The translations under genes and the position numbers were made by a program. Under the pieces are notes generated by a model. That model was not told where the DNA came from. It made no database searches and was given only the letters and a program-made list of their open reading frames with translations. Shown here in pieces: positions 9,426-18,922 of a stretch of DNA of 64,000 nt. Source of the DNA: an uncultured Clostridia bacterium (GTDB lineage Bacteria; Bacillota; Clostridia; TANB77; UBA1234); assembly GCA_944393265.1 (NCBI GenBank), contig CALXZO010000004.1, positions 33,671-97,670 on the forward strand, in the 5' to 3' direction. The stretch's first letter is position 1, and each line of letters begins with the position of its first letter.

Positions 9426-9686
9426 ATGATTAGTAGAAAATTTGAAAATCTTTCAAATGTATCTGGCAAAAACATTCTTAAATACAGAAAAATCAATGGT
9501 TGGTCAAGACTTGTATTATCTAACAAACTAATGCTACTAGGCATTGATATAAATTACGATGGTATATACAAAATTGAAAATGGTAAAAGAATTGTTAAAG
9601 ATTTTGAACTTGCTGCATTTTCAAAAGTATTTGGTGTTTCAGAATCTGAACTTTTAGAAGATTTTAAGAAAAAATTAGGTAAATAA
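9426..9686 (+). CDS. XRE-family helix-turn-helix regulator
   Basis: An 86-residue DNA-binding protein, one of few plus-strand genes. The HTH spans residues ~16-70: NILKYRKINGWSRLVLSNKL, then YDGIYKIENGKRIVKDFELA and VFGVSESELL, the usual Cro/C1 pattern. ATG at 9426 follows AAGGGA. It is divergent from spoVS and followed by a bidirectional terminator. The target is unknown; the divergent spoVS promoter is a plausible one. Confidence 0.8.
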   Translation: MISRKFENLSNVSGKNILKYRKINGWSRLVLSNKLMLLGIDINYDGIYKIENGKRIVKDFELAAFSKVFGVSESELLEDFKKKLGK

Positions 9687-9690
9687 AAAC

Positions 9691-9725
9691 AACCTCTATA
9701 CGAATTGTTAGTTCATATAGAGGTT
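9691..9725. terminator. Bidirectional intrinsic terminator
   Basis: Stem AACCTCTATACGAA with partner TTCATATAGAGGTT, loop about 7 nt, with T-rich tracts on both sides. It ends the plus-strand HTH gene and can also stop minus-strand transcription from the gene at 9771. Confidence 0.75.
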
Positions 9726-9770
9726 TTGTTTAGTCTTTCTATAAAATATGTATATTATCTTAACTTTTAT

Positions 9771-10902
9771 CTATATATTTAAATAAAGCTTTCCATTTTT
9801 ATAATCAAACTCTACGCTTCCTTTAAAAAACTCTATCATACTTGAAATTGTCCATTCATAAGGGACTTTATTCCCCTTTATTTCACTTTTCATATTTAAA
9901 TCAGAATCTAAAATATATTTTTTCCCATTATACTTAAAACTAGTTAATTGACCATTTCTACTTATTTCATAACTTTCAATCGATTTTATATATTTAATAA
10001 CAAAATGTAATTGCACACAATAATCTTTTTTCTTTATATTGTATATTGCACTCACATCCCAATCTCGATTACTACTATTATATTTTACTCTTTGCCCATC
10101 ATTATATACAATTAACTCATTTGGTTTATAATAAATTTCTATTTCTTTTTCAGGAATATCATTATCTACAATATTATTATTTTTTAAATAATTCACATAA
10201 TCTATTTTTACTTTTTGTATATAATAGTTTTCATCATAGAATTCAATATCATGTCCTATTTCTCCAGTAAAATCATTCAAATAAATTTGTGGATAATATA
10301 TTGGAACTGGCATTGTTGCTGATGTAAAAACCTTTTTTGCATTAGTATTAATGTAATTATTAATTTTCAAAAGTTCATTTACCGCTTCATCAATCTGATG
10401 ATAATTTTCTACTTTTATACCAAATCTAAATTTTATTAAATTTACACCATTATATTGATAAATCTCTTCATTGCATATTATGTTTGATTTCTTTTTATTC
10501 TTAATATATTCCTGCACATATTTTTTTATTAAATACTGATCATAGTCAGTTTTTAATATAGAATTACTTTTATACGCATTAAATATAATTCCTTCTTCAT
10601 CCATAAATGTGTATGCACCGATTCGGAGTAGTATTTTCTTCATTTATTTCTATACTAGGAGAAATTAAAACAAACTTCCCCCTAAACATATTTTCAAGTT
10701 GTTCCATAGCATTATATGTAAAAAAAACTTCTTTATACTCTTTCATTTCTTTTGCAACTATAATTATAAAAAAAACAATAAGAAAAACTACTACTATTTT
10801 TGCAACAAAAAAGATAAGCAAACACCAATTATTTATCTTAATCCTTTTTTTAACTTCTTGTTGATGTATATTTAAGAAATTATTTGAACGTTTTTCTTTC
10901 AT
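9771..10902 (-). CDS. Membrane protein of unknown function, with CGG +1 frameshift
   Basis: Read as two pieces it looks broken: 10902 to a stop at 10597, and a frame from 10643 to 9771 whose internal ATG has no ribosome site. Skipping the C of the in-frame CGG at 10618-10620 joins them (EENTTPNGAYTFMDEEG) into one 376-residue protein. GAGGTGAG precedes the ATG at 10902. A single membrane segment lies at ~28-50 (LLIFFVAKIVVVFLIVFF), with a long extracytoplasmic domain after it. No family recognised. The gene illustrates the recoding pattern outside conserved families. Confidence 0.65.
10618..10620 (-). other. CGG +1 frameshift site 1
   Basis: Codons AAT-CGG-T. Reading AAT, skip C, then GGT gives Gly95 and moves into the downstream open frame. 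Confidence 0.8.
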
Positions 10903-10985
10903 AATTTCTCACCTCTTTTTTACATTACTAATTAATATAATTATATCACAAATTGCCTTTAAAAGCTAATATTTCCTGTGTTATG

Positions 10986-11014
10986 TTGATTTATGTGTAT
11001 TTATATGGTATAAT
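10986..11014 (+). promoter_or_regulatory. Consensus-like promoter
   Basis: TTGATT (10986-10991) and TATAAT (11009-11014) with a 17-bp spacer, 34 nt before the start of the small membrane-protein gene at 11048. Confidence 0.7.
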
Positions 11015-11047
11015 TATATAAATATGTATAGTTAGGAGATGATGCTT

Positions 11048-11329
11048 ATGAAGAAAAAAGGTGTTGTTATAACAATAATTATATTATTATTATTCATTGT
11101 TATAGGATATTTTGTGTTAAATTACATTTTGTCCAACTATATGTTCGATGAAAAAGGTTTTCCTCACTTTCAAACAAGAAAGGATAGTCTCATTGAATTA
11201 CGCACGATTATAGATACTAATATCCATACAGAAGAAGAAAAAATCGAATTTATTAATAACTGTTTAGAAAATAATCAAATAACTCAAAAAGAGGCAGACT
11301 TTTTATTGGGTATAACAGAAAAGCCTTAA
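11048..11329 (+). CDS. Small single-pass membrane protein, 93 aa
   Basis: The third ATG of the open frame (11048) is used because TAGGAG lies 9 nt before it. One strongly hydrophobic segment (VVITIIILLLFIVIGYFVL) spans residues ~4-25, followed by an acidic helical tail ending GITEKP. The C-terminal 45 residues look like a SHOCT-type or similar short helix pair, but I cannot name it. It has its own promoter and a perfect terminator, so it is an independent transcription unit. Confidence 0.6.
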   Translation: MKKKGVVITIIILLLFIVIGYFVLNYILSNYMFDEKGFPHFQTRKDSLIELRTIIDTNIHTEEEKIEFINNCLENNQITQKEADFLLGITEKP

Positions 11330-11340
11330 ATATGCGAATC

Positions 11341-11372
11341 GCTGAAAGTTACTTTTCAAAGTAACTTTCAGC
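11341..11372 (+). terminator. Intrinsic terminator of the gene at 11048
   Basis: Perfect 15-bp stem (GCTGAAAGTTACTTT and its complement) with a 2-nt loop, followed by ATTTTATTTT. Confidence 0.85.
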
Positions 11373-11389
11373 ATTTTATTTTAAAAAAA

Positions 11390-11408
11390 GAGTACCATAG
11401 TGGTACTC
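11390..11408 (-). terminator. Intrinsic terminator of the gene at 11447
   Basis: Stem GAGTACCA/TGGTACTC with a 3-nt loop; on the minus strand it is followed by a run of seven T. Confidence 0.8.
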
Positions 11409-11446
11409 TCCAAAAAAGTATGTGTGATGCAATACGCTAAATTATT

Positions 11447-11806
11447 TTAGTTACTAAGTGTAACTTTAACCGTTATCGTTCCAGAATTAGAAAAACGGAA
11501 AGTATATGTTCCAGCATCAGCGTTGTACACACGTTTTCTAGTAGTGCCATTACCTGAATATGAAACAAAATTCTGATAAGATGTTCCATCAGGTTTTTCG
11601 ACAGTCACAAAACCAGCAACAGCTCCAGAGCTGTCGCTAAAGTCAAACGTAATGTACTTCGGTTCGAAACTTGTGGTAACAGAAAAAGTCTTCGAGCCAC
11701 TAACAACGTACTCATTAGAGCTAACGCTACTAGCCGCCATAGCCACAGTTGCCAAAACAGAACAAAGAAGCACCACCGAGATCAGCATTGCGAGAATTCT
11801 CTTCAT
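11447..11806 (-). CDS. Small secreted protein with atypical composition
   Basis: A 119-residue protein with a clear signal peptide (MKRILAMLISVVLLCSVLAT, probable cleavage after AMA). The mature part is a ~95-residue beta-rich domain (SNSGTITVKVTLSN at the end). AAAGGA precedes the start. Codon use is visibly richer in G and C than in its neighbours, so recent acquisition is possible. It stands alone between its own promoter region and a strong terminator. No family recognised; a C2-like or pre-peptidase-like beta sandwich is a guess. Confidence 0.7.
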   Translation of the reverse strand: MKRILAMLISVVLLCSVLATVAMAASSVSSNEYVVSGSKTFSVTTSFEPKYITFDFSDSSGAVAGFVTVEKPDGTSYQNFVSYSGNGTTRKRVYNADAGTYTFRFSNSGTITVKVTLSN

Positions 11807-11983
11807 AATATTTCAATCCTTTCTGCCGCTTGTTGTTATCAAAGCACCACACACACTTTGATGGCATATTTATAAAAGCTATTTTCCTCTTAAAAACCAT
11901 CATCTACTTAATTATTAACACTGCTTTAATATACTATAATATAAATTTGTAGTAAAGATATTTTCATCGACATAATTCGACAT

Positions 11984-13355
11984 TTATTCTAATATCGCAT
12001 TCCACATCTCATTAAATTGTCCATCCATCATTTCTTCAACCTGTTTTCTTTCAGACCTATTCATATCGTATTCATCCATCATTTCTTCCAATGTTAGAGC
12101 TTTTACATTTATTATAAGCCTTGTTTTTGTCTTGGTTTTAGTAACTTGATTTCCATTTTCATCTGTTGTTGTATATCTTACTTTATATGTTTCAGTATAA
12201 TGTTCGACTTCAACTACATTCCAGAATATCTCACTTAATTTCTTATAGTTATGTTCTTTCATTTCCATTATATTAAACTTTGTTTCTCTATTAGTAGTTA
12301 TAACTGCATAAACAGATAAAACTTCTCGCCATACAACATTCCTGTTTTCAATTCTCATTGTATCATAATCTGTTGTTGCTTTTATCAATGCTATTTTATC
12401 TTCTATTTCTTTATCTAAAAAATTTACTGCAGAATTTACTGACATATTTTCTTCTGTTTTTGGTGTTTCATTTGAAAATAAAAATCCAAAGGCAGATCCA
12501 AACATTCCTGCCATTAAAACAATTATCATAATAATAAGTACAGCAAATCCACCTCCAGAAGCTGCTAACATTCCTATTCCTTTTAGTCCGTTTTACTATT
12601 TTCTTTCCTATATCAGCAATTACCTTTCCAGTCTTTTTAGTTATTTCTTTTATTTTTCCTGTATTTTGTTTTAATTCTTGTACTTTTGACTTTCTCATTA
12701 AATAGCTTGGAGTAAAAATATTTGGTGTTTCAATAGTTTTTAAGCTCGAATTATTTTTTATCTTATCTCTGGTTTTAATTTTTAATAAATTATTATTTTC
12801 TTTTATTCCTGCATCTTTTATAGAATGTTGTTTTATATTTTTATAATTTTGTTTTTCTTTTACTAATTTCTCTATTTGATATTTTTGCGTTATAGGGACA
12901 TTATTTACTTCTGTTTCACTTAAATTTCTTGTTTTAATCTTATTTATTCGCTCTTGCTTTGAACTATTTTTCAAATGTTCTTTTCCCTTAATGTTATTTC
13001 CTGTATTATTACTAGAGCTATTATAAGTATCTGCTATTTCTTCTTGCTCTTTTTCAGCATTATCTTTCTTTGATTTATTTTCAGCCAACTTCATTTTTAC
13101 TTTTTTATATGTTGTTTTAGAAATATCAGTAATTAAATATGCACTTTCTCTTGTAACTCTATCGCTTCCTCTAATTACTTTACTTGTAGCATAATTTGTA
13201 GCACTAACATTATCTGTTGTTTGGTCTTCTTGTTCCTGTAATTTCTTGTGTTGTTCTATTAAATTTCTTTTTACTCTTGAAGTAAAAGCTATTCTCCTAT
13301 CTAATTTTCTAATAGAGTGAGTATCTTTTTCCTTTACTTTTATATCTTTAGGCAT
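11984..13355 (-). CDS. CD1108-family conjugative element protein, with CGG +1 frameshift
   Basis: Start ATG 13355 behind GAGGTG. The N-terminal ~255 residues are charged and cytoplasmic (VIRGSDRVTRESAYL is typical of these proteins). Next comes a Gly/Ala-rich membrane segment (GMLAASGGGFAVLIIM) and a domain with WREVLSVYAVITT and EIFWNVVEVEH. The two halves are in different frames; skipping C of CGG at 12588-12590 gives KKIVKGLKGIGML and a 456-residue protein. Relatives continue into a lytic transglycosylase/NlpC domain, but this one stops right after the stalk domain. It is the last gene of the transfer operon and probably a membrane part of the secretion channel. Confidence 0.75.
12588..12590 (-). 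other. CGG +1 frameshift site 2
   Basis: Codons AAA-CGG-A. Skip C and read GGA: Gly256, giving KGLKGIGML across the join. Confidence 0.85.
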
Positions 13356-13424
13356 ATTACACCTCACTTTCTGATAATAAAAAATTCGCCACCTAATAAT
13401 CATTGATTATTAAGTGGCATCTTA

Positions 13425-15747
13425 TTATTTAATATTAGGTTTCGTATTCATAAGTTTATACAATTTCGTGTTCTTTGGAAATTCATTTATAAATGGTATT
13501 AAGCTACTTCCTATTTTTATTAGTCCTTGTCCACTTCCTACATTCGTGATATAAGATAATTCTTGCTCTGATATATTAAGTAGTTTGGCAAGTTCTAGTC
13601 TATCTGTACTTGCTTGATTAAGCATTATAATAAACTCACTATTTGCAAGCATCGTACGAGCTACGTGGCTTTGTAATAGATCTTCAAGATTTTGAGTTAT
13701 ACCGTGTGCAGAATGCACCATATTTTCTTACTCTTTTCCATAATGTAAATAAAAAGTTTGCTGAATATTCGTGTTGGAATAATAAATAAATTTCATCTAT
13801 AAATATAAATGTACTTTTACCTTTTGCCCTGTTCATAGTAATCCTATTTAATATACTATCTAAAACAACTAACATTCCTAATCCTTGTAACTGCTTTCCA
13901 AGTTCTAATATATCATAGCAAATAAGTCTATTTTGTGTATCTACATTTGTTTCTTTTGCAAAGGTATTCAAACTACCATCTGTAAAAAGCTCTATTGCAA
14001 GTGCAATATCTTTGGCTTCTTTTTCATTTTGTCTTAATAGTTCTTTTCTAAATGTTTTTAATGTAGGCACTTCCTTTTTATAATCACTTTGTATGTATTC
14101 TCTATAGACATTCGCTGTACATCTATCAATTATAGATTTCTCCTTTGCACCTAAATGCTTTCCTCCTATAAGTTGTTCGCATAAAGACAAAATGAACTCT
14201 GACTTTAGGATTACAGGATTTTCTCCATCTCCATAAGTAGAGTTCATATCTAATGCATTTATATGATTCTTACTAGTTGCTGAAATATTTATAACTTCGC
14301 CACCAAGTGATTTAACAAGTGGAGCATACTCGCCCTCTGGATCTATAACTAAAATGTCTGCATTAGGTTCTCTTAACATTATTGAAGTTATTTCTTGCTT
14401 TGCAGTAAAACTTTTACCACTTCCAGATACACCTAGAATAAATGAATTACCATTTAAGAGTTTTCTTCTATCTGCAATTATCATATTTTTTGATATAACA
14501 TTTTGACCATAATATATACCTTTTGCATCATTTACTTCTTGTACTCTAAAAGGCATTAAAACTGCTAAACTTTCTGTTGTTAATGTACGAAGTGCATTTA
14601 TTTTTCTTCTTCCTATTGGAAGTGTTGTATTTAATGCTTCAAGTTGTTGATATTTTAAAGTTGCAAATTGACATAGATGTTTTCTTCCTATTGCAAGTAA
14701 AGTTTCGGTATCACTATCAAGTTCTTCTTTGGTATCAGCAGTATGTATAAGTGTAACTACTGCAAGAAACATTCTCTGGTCTCTTGTAATTAAATCATCC
14801 AAAAATTCTTTGCTTTCTTTTCTCTGTTGTTCCAAATCATACGGAATAACTGCTGAAAAGTTATTATTAGCATTTTGTCTTCTTTGAAAATTTGTAATAT
14901 TTGTTTCTACACCTAATCTTCTATTTTCAGCCTCTCTTACTGCCTCATCCATAGGTACTGATAAAAGGTTTATACTTAATAGCATATTCTTGTTTAAATC
15001 AGTTAATTCAGCTATCATACTATCTTTAATAAATGTTGCATACTCTTTTAAAAATAACACTCTGGCATATCTATTTCCAATTTTTATATAGTCGCTTTTT
15101 ATTTCAATACCATCTGGACATATATAGTCTTTGAAGTCATGTCCTTTTTTCATACTTGATGTAATATCAAAATTAAAATCTGAATTATCTAATGGTCGAT
15201 AAAAATCGTGTAATATTCTTAACCTATCATTACAATTTTGTTCAATACATTTTGAATTGATTTCTGCTAAATGTGTTGATAGTTCAATTCCTACTCTTGT
15301 AAAATAAGCTCTTGCATCTTCAACTGACTTTTTCTCAATTGTAGTTGTTAAGAATTTCTCTTGTATCATTCGATTAGAATATTCAGCTTTGTCATTTAAC
15401 ATTTTGTTATATTCTTTTCGATATATATCTAAATTATCATTGTTATCTCCTATCTGTAACTTATCAAAATCACTCTTATTAAGCTTTCTATTCATTATAG
15501 TAATCTGACTATCTGCTCCACTATCTAGTGAATTTAATAATTCAGAATATTTTAAAAACATTTCTTCCTTATCTTCCTTATTCGCAACTGCATAATTTAC
15601 ATCAGTAAATTTATATGTCTTTGAATAATTATTTTTTCCTAAATAAAAAATGCCATCTTTATAAATTCTTTGAACTGGAATACAGTCTTGAATTTTAGAT
15701 GGCACTTTAAACTCTATTTTTTCTTTTTTCTTTTCTAGAAATTTCAT
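13425..15747 (-). CDS. virB4: VirB4-like conjugation ATPase, with CGG +1 frameshift
   Basis: A 773-residue ATPase that powers the type IV transfer channel from the cytoplasmic side. Walker A is GVSGSGKSFTAKQEI near residue 440, Walker B is FIFIDEIYLLFQ near 655, and the C-terminal SEFIIMLNQASTDRLELAKLL is diagnostic. Read plainly it ends early at 13684. Skipping the C in the in-frame CGG at 13702-13704 restores AFCTGITQNLEDLLQSH, the conserved motif after Walker B. The start overlaps the PrgI gene. Part of the minus-strand transfer operon. Confidence 0.9.
13702..13704 (-). other. CGG +1 frameshift site 3
   Basis: Codons ACA-CGG-T. Skip C and read GGT: Gly682 in CTGITQN, a family-conserved glycine. 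Confidence 0.92.
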
Positions 15748-16114
15748 CTTCTTTTATACCTCGCTTTCTTAATTTTTCAAAAGTAGCTTTAAGTAAATTA
15801 TCATAATAATTATTACATTGAAATTTCAACTCTTTTGGCATTAGTATTTCAGATTTTATAAATTGAACTATAAATTGTTCTGCGTTCATTCCGTTATATG
15901 TTACAAATCCCAAAACTGCACAAGGTGTAGCTCCTAATATACACATCCAAGAAAGTTCACTTATTGCAAAATAAGGATTTAAGATGAAATACAATATTAC
16001 TGCAATTATACAAGCTAATAATGAGAAAACAAATTGTCTTAATGTTAAGCCGAAGAATACACTTTCTGTATAGTTTCTTATTTCCTTATTTATTTTAACT
16101 TCCACAAATATCAC
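15707..16114 (-). CDS. PrgI-family (VirB3-like) membrane protein
   Basis: 135 residues. An N-terminal VKINKEIRNYTESVFFGLTLRQ motif, characteristic of PrgI, is followed by two membrane segments (residues ~28-75). It is an inner-membrane partner of VirB4 and lies directly upstream, overlapping it by about 40 bp. The GTG at 16114 shares its first base with the previous stop; a second GTG three codons later has better spacing from AAAGG. Confidence 0.85.
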   Translation of the reverse strand: MIFVEVKINKEIRNYTESVFFGLTLRQFVFSLLACIIAVILYFILNPYFAISELSWMCILGATPCAVLGFVTYNGMNAEQFIVQFIKSEILMPKELKFQCNNYYDNLLKATFEKLRKRGIKEDEISRKEKRKNRV

Positions 16115-16872
16115 TACCTTTCATATCCTTTTTTATTCATAACCTTATTTATTTCTGCTGTAATTAAATTCTTTACTATCTTAAGTTTCTGACATTCTTC
16201 ATTAAATTTATCTTCATATCCCTCTTTTGGTTTTCTTATAAATCTTCCATCTGAATAGCAACTTATATTATGCATTATCATATCTTTTGTTTCTTCTAAA
16301 AATTCTAAAGTTGTTATTTCTTTATCTTCAACATACAACTCTATTATATTAGTAAAATCTTGTTCATTTTTCACTTTATCAAATGTTATATCATTATCAA
16401 TACAATATTTTATATACTTTTGCATTCCTCTATCTGCTTTTACTTCTTCTGCATCATATCCGTTTGATATATCTTCCCATATAGCACTATGTGTTCCTAT
16501 ATCTGCCCATCTAAGCTCGTATCCTCTTGCAAGATAATCATATAAATCTTGTTTAAAAGAAAAATCCCATTCTGGATAACTTTCTGTTTTATCTGGGTCA
16601 AAAATATTTACATTATAATATGTATCCCAATTATAATCACTCATTGAAACTATTACTTCATTTCCATCTCTACTATTTTGCAATATGTATCCATACGAAT
16701 CTGGATTCATATCTTCTGTTTCATTTGCAATTTCTCTAACTAAATTTATTATATGTTCTTTAAAAGTTTCGTCATATTCTTGTTCAGTAATATAAAAATA
16801 CGATTTCAAAAAACAATCTTTAGTTAAAATTTCTAAATCTCTTATTTTTTCTTTATCATCAATAAAACTCAT
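16114..16872 (-). CDS. ICE protein of unknown function, paralogue A of a tandem pair
   Basis: 252 residues, acidic, no membrane segment. The C-terminal half shares a pattern with the gene just upstream: DFSFKQDLYDYL, then THSAIWEDI, then RGMQKYIKYCIDNDIT. It starts one base inside the stop of that gene, so the two are translationally coupled. I do not recognise the family. The pair is inserted between VirB6 and PrgI genes, which are usually close neighbours, so it may be a transfer accessory or anti-defence factor. Confidence 0.65.
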   Translation of the reverse strand: MSFIDDKEKIRDLEILTKDCFLKSYFYITEQEYDETFKEHIINLVREIANETEDMNPDSYGYILQNSRDGNEVIVSMSDYNWDTYYNVNIFDPDKTESYPEWDFSFKQDLYDYLARGYELRWADIGTHSAIWEDISNGYDAEEVKADRGMQKYIKYCIDNDITFDKVKNEQDFTNIIELYVEDKEITTLEFLEETKDMIMHNISCYSDGRFIRKPKEGYEDKFNEECQKLKIVKNLITAEINKVMNKKGYER

Positions 16873-17690
16873 TATCTTTCCCTCTCTTTCTTTTTAGGTT
16901 CTTTATAAAATTTTGTTACATCAACAAGATTTCTTTGATTTGTTGCTTTCTCAAGATATTCCTTTGTAATGCCATTATCTTTACAATATTTCAAATATTT
17001 TTGCATTCCTTTACTATATTCAATATCTTCTGGATACAACTTTTTCAAATCTGTCCATATTGCTAAATGAGTTTCGTCTGTTATATATATAGGTTCCATA
17101 CCTTCTTGTAAATCTTTAAACAAGTATTCATCAAAACTATAATCCCAATCTAAAGCATCCTTAAAATCATTTATATATGGATATATAACGTTTCCACCTT
17201 CTCCATCTTCTCTCGTTGCAATAACTTTTGAATTTTCTAAATTATTTTTATCTACTAATACAATTTCTATATTCATATTGTACATTTCAATTTCATCAAG
17301 CATCTTTTTTGATTCATTTATCATAAAATCTCTTACTTCATTTTCGTTATAAACTCTATTCATATCTTTTCTCTCCTCACTTTTTAAATTTTTCTCTATT
17401 CTATTCATATATATTGAAGCAATATTTTTAAATCTTCCATACTGATAATCATCCTTCATTTCGTTTGATATATACTTAATAATCTCAACTATTTGCTTAT
17501 CAGTTAATGGTCTAGATTTAACTTTTTCTAACTCCATTTGTTCTTTTAATCCACCTAATGATAACTTTAATGGAGTAGCACTTAAATATTTTAATTCTAC
17601 TAAACAACTAGCTAATGCTTCTCTATATTCTGTATCTAATTCACTCAAATCTTCTTCGATTGTATTTATTGTAATTTCCATTTTTCTCAT
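16872..17690 (-). CDS. ICE protein of unknown function, paralogue B of a tandem pair
   Basis: 272 residues; ATG at 17690 follows AAAGGA. It is homologous to the next gene in its C-terminal half (DYSFDEYLFKDL, THLAIWTDL, KGMQKYLKYCKDNGIT), while the N-terminal ~110 residues differ (SLGGLKEQMELEKVKSRPLT). The N-terminal part resembles the small helical domain often found in transposon DUF-proteins, but I cannot name it. Tandem duplication followed by divergence is the simplest account. Confidence 0.65.
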   Translation of the reverse strand: MRKMEITINTIEEDLSELDTEYREALASCLVELKYLSATPLKLSLGGLKEQMELEKVKSRPLTDKQIVEIIKYISNEMKDDYQYGRFKNIASIYMNRIEKNLKSEERKDMNRVYNENEVRDFMINESKKMLDEIEMYNMNIEIVLVDKNNLENSKVIATREDGEGGNVIYPYINDFKDALDWDYSFDEYLFKDLQEGMEPIYITDETHLAIWTDLKKLYPEDIEYSKGMQKYLKYCKDNGITKEYLEKATNQRNLVDVTKFYKEPKKKERER

Positions 17691-17703
17691 AAATCATCCT
17701 TTC

Positions 17704-18541
17704 TTATGTTCCAAACATTTCTTTTACAACACTATCTGCCATTCTAATTGTTCCAACTAAAACTAACATATTGAAAACTAACTCTCCAAGATATGACCAT
17801 ACTTGTGTAACTGCAGCTAAACTTTCATCAACTGCTGGTGGACTAGATGCAAATACTGAAAAGATTACACAAGCCAGTACAATTATCGCTCCCTCCAAAC
17901 AAACTGCACAAAATGATTTTAAGAAAGTCTTTCCAACATTTTGAGTAGGCTCTCCTGCAAATGTCGATAATGGTATTGGTGCAATTGCTGTGTACATATA
18001 CAACTTAAAGAATCTTCCATATACACTCATTATCATAATGAACGACAATACAGTAACTAATAATCCTCCTATCAATGTTACTGCCCATAGTGGTATGCTT
18101 TCCAAAAATCCACAAGATTCAATAGCGGTTACCATAGCAGACGGTAATATACTTTCAGCAATACTTCCCATTCCTGCATTGTTCATTATCGTTCCTATAA
18201 CTCCTTGTGCTATTGTAAAAACAGCCATCATTAGCTCCATACCATAAGTTATTACTGCTTTTGCTAATGCAAATCTTACAAATAATTTAAGCACTTGTTC
18301 TGGTCGCTTTACCTCTGTAAATGAACCACAAGTTTTTATTACTCCAGTAACAAAAAATAGAACAAGTAATGCAAAACCTATTGCTTGTAATGCACCGATG
18401 AATATTAGTTACAATATCCCAGATTGCACCACCTTTAAATGCTTGAGGAGAAGTTGTAAGTAAAGTCCATATCTCTGATAGTTTTTCATTCCAGATATTT
18501 AGAGCATACTCTAAATTCTGTACAATCCAATTTTCTGACAT
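17704..18541 (-). CDS. VirB6/TrbL-like channel protein (CD1112 type), with CGG +1 frameshift
   Basis: A 278-residue polytopic membrane protein with about six hydrophobic segments. The start is MSENWIVQNLEYALNIWNEK. Typical family text includes KLSEIWTLLTTSPQAFKGGA, RPEQVLKLFVRFALAKAV and SVYGRFFKLYMYTAIAPIPL. Plain reading derails after residue 48. Skipping the C of CGG at 18395-18397 gives TNIHGALQAIGFALLV and opens the rest. It forms the inner-membrane core of the transfer channel with PrgI and VirB4. Confidence 0.87.
18395..18397 (-). other. CGG +1 frameshift site 4
   Basis: Codons CAT-CGG-T. Skip C and read GGT: Gly49 in NIHGALQAIG. Confidence 0.9.
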
Positions 18542-18601
18542 CTCACACCTCCTAATAAATAGTTAGGCAGATACTTTTAATATCTGCCTAATGATTTAAA
18601 A

Positions 18602-18922
18602 CTAGCCACCTACAATTATATTCAATATCTCTTTTGCAAATGTTATTACAACACCACCTGCAAGTGTCATAAAACCATTTGCTCTTTGTGATGGGTCGTG
18701 TGATTTTAAAGATAAACCTATTTGCACTACACCAAATCCTAGTAATATCATTCCTATTGCTCTAATCAACCCAAATATAAATTCTGATAAATTATTTACA
18801 ACTGTTAATGGATCACCACCACCAGTTGCATAAGCTACATTCGACACACATAAAAATAGACTTCCTACTGTCATCATAATTGTAAGAAGTCTTGATTTTT
18901 TCTTATTATTCATTTTCATCAT
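18602..18922 (-). CDS. Maff2-family (VirB2/pilin-like) membrane protein
   Basis: ATG at 18922 is chosen because AAGGGAG lies 9 nt upstream; longer frames lack one. About 106 residues: a signal-like segment (LLTIMMTVGSLFLCVSNVAYA), then a mature part with two hydrophobic helices (FIFGLIRAIGMILLGFGVVQ and TLAGGVVITFAKEILNII). Maff2 proteins are small conjugative-element proteins with VirB2-like layout, between VirD4 and VirB6, as here. It overlaps the VirD4 stop slightly. Confidence 0.8.
   Translation of the reverse strand: MMKMNNKKKSRLLTIMMTVGSLFLCVSNVAYATGGGDPLTVVNNLSEFIFGLIRAIGMILLGFGVVQIGLSLKSHDPSQRANGFMTLAGGVVITFAKEILNIIVGG

Noticed and set aside
9771..10643. Independent 290-residue gene starting MKKILLRIG
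   Set aside because: No ribosome site before that ATG; the CGG shift at 10618 joins it to the upstream membrane segment.
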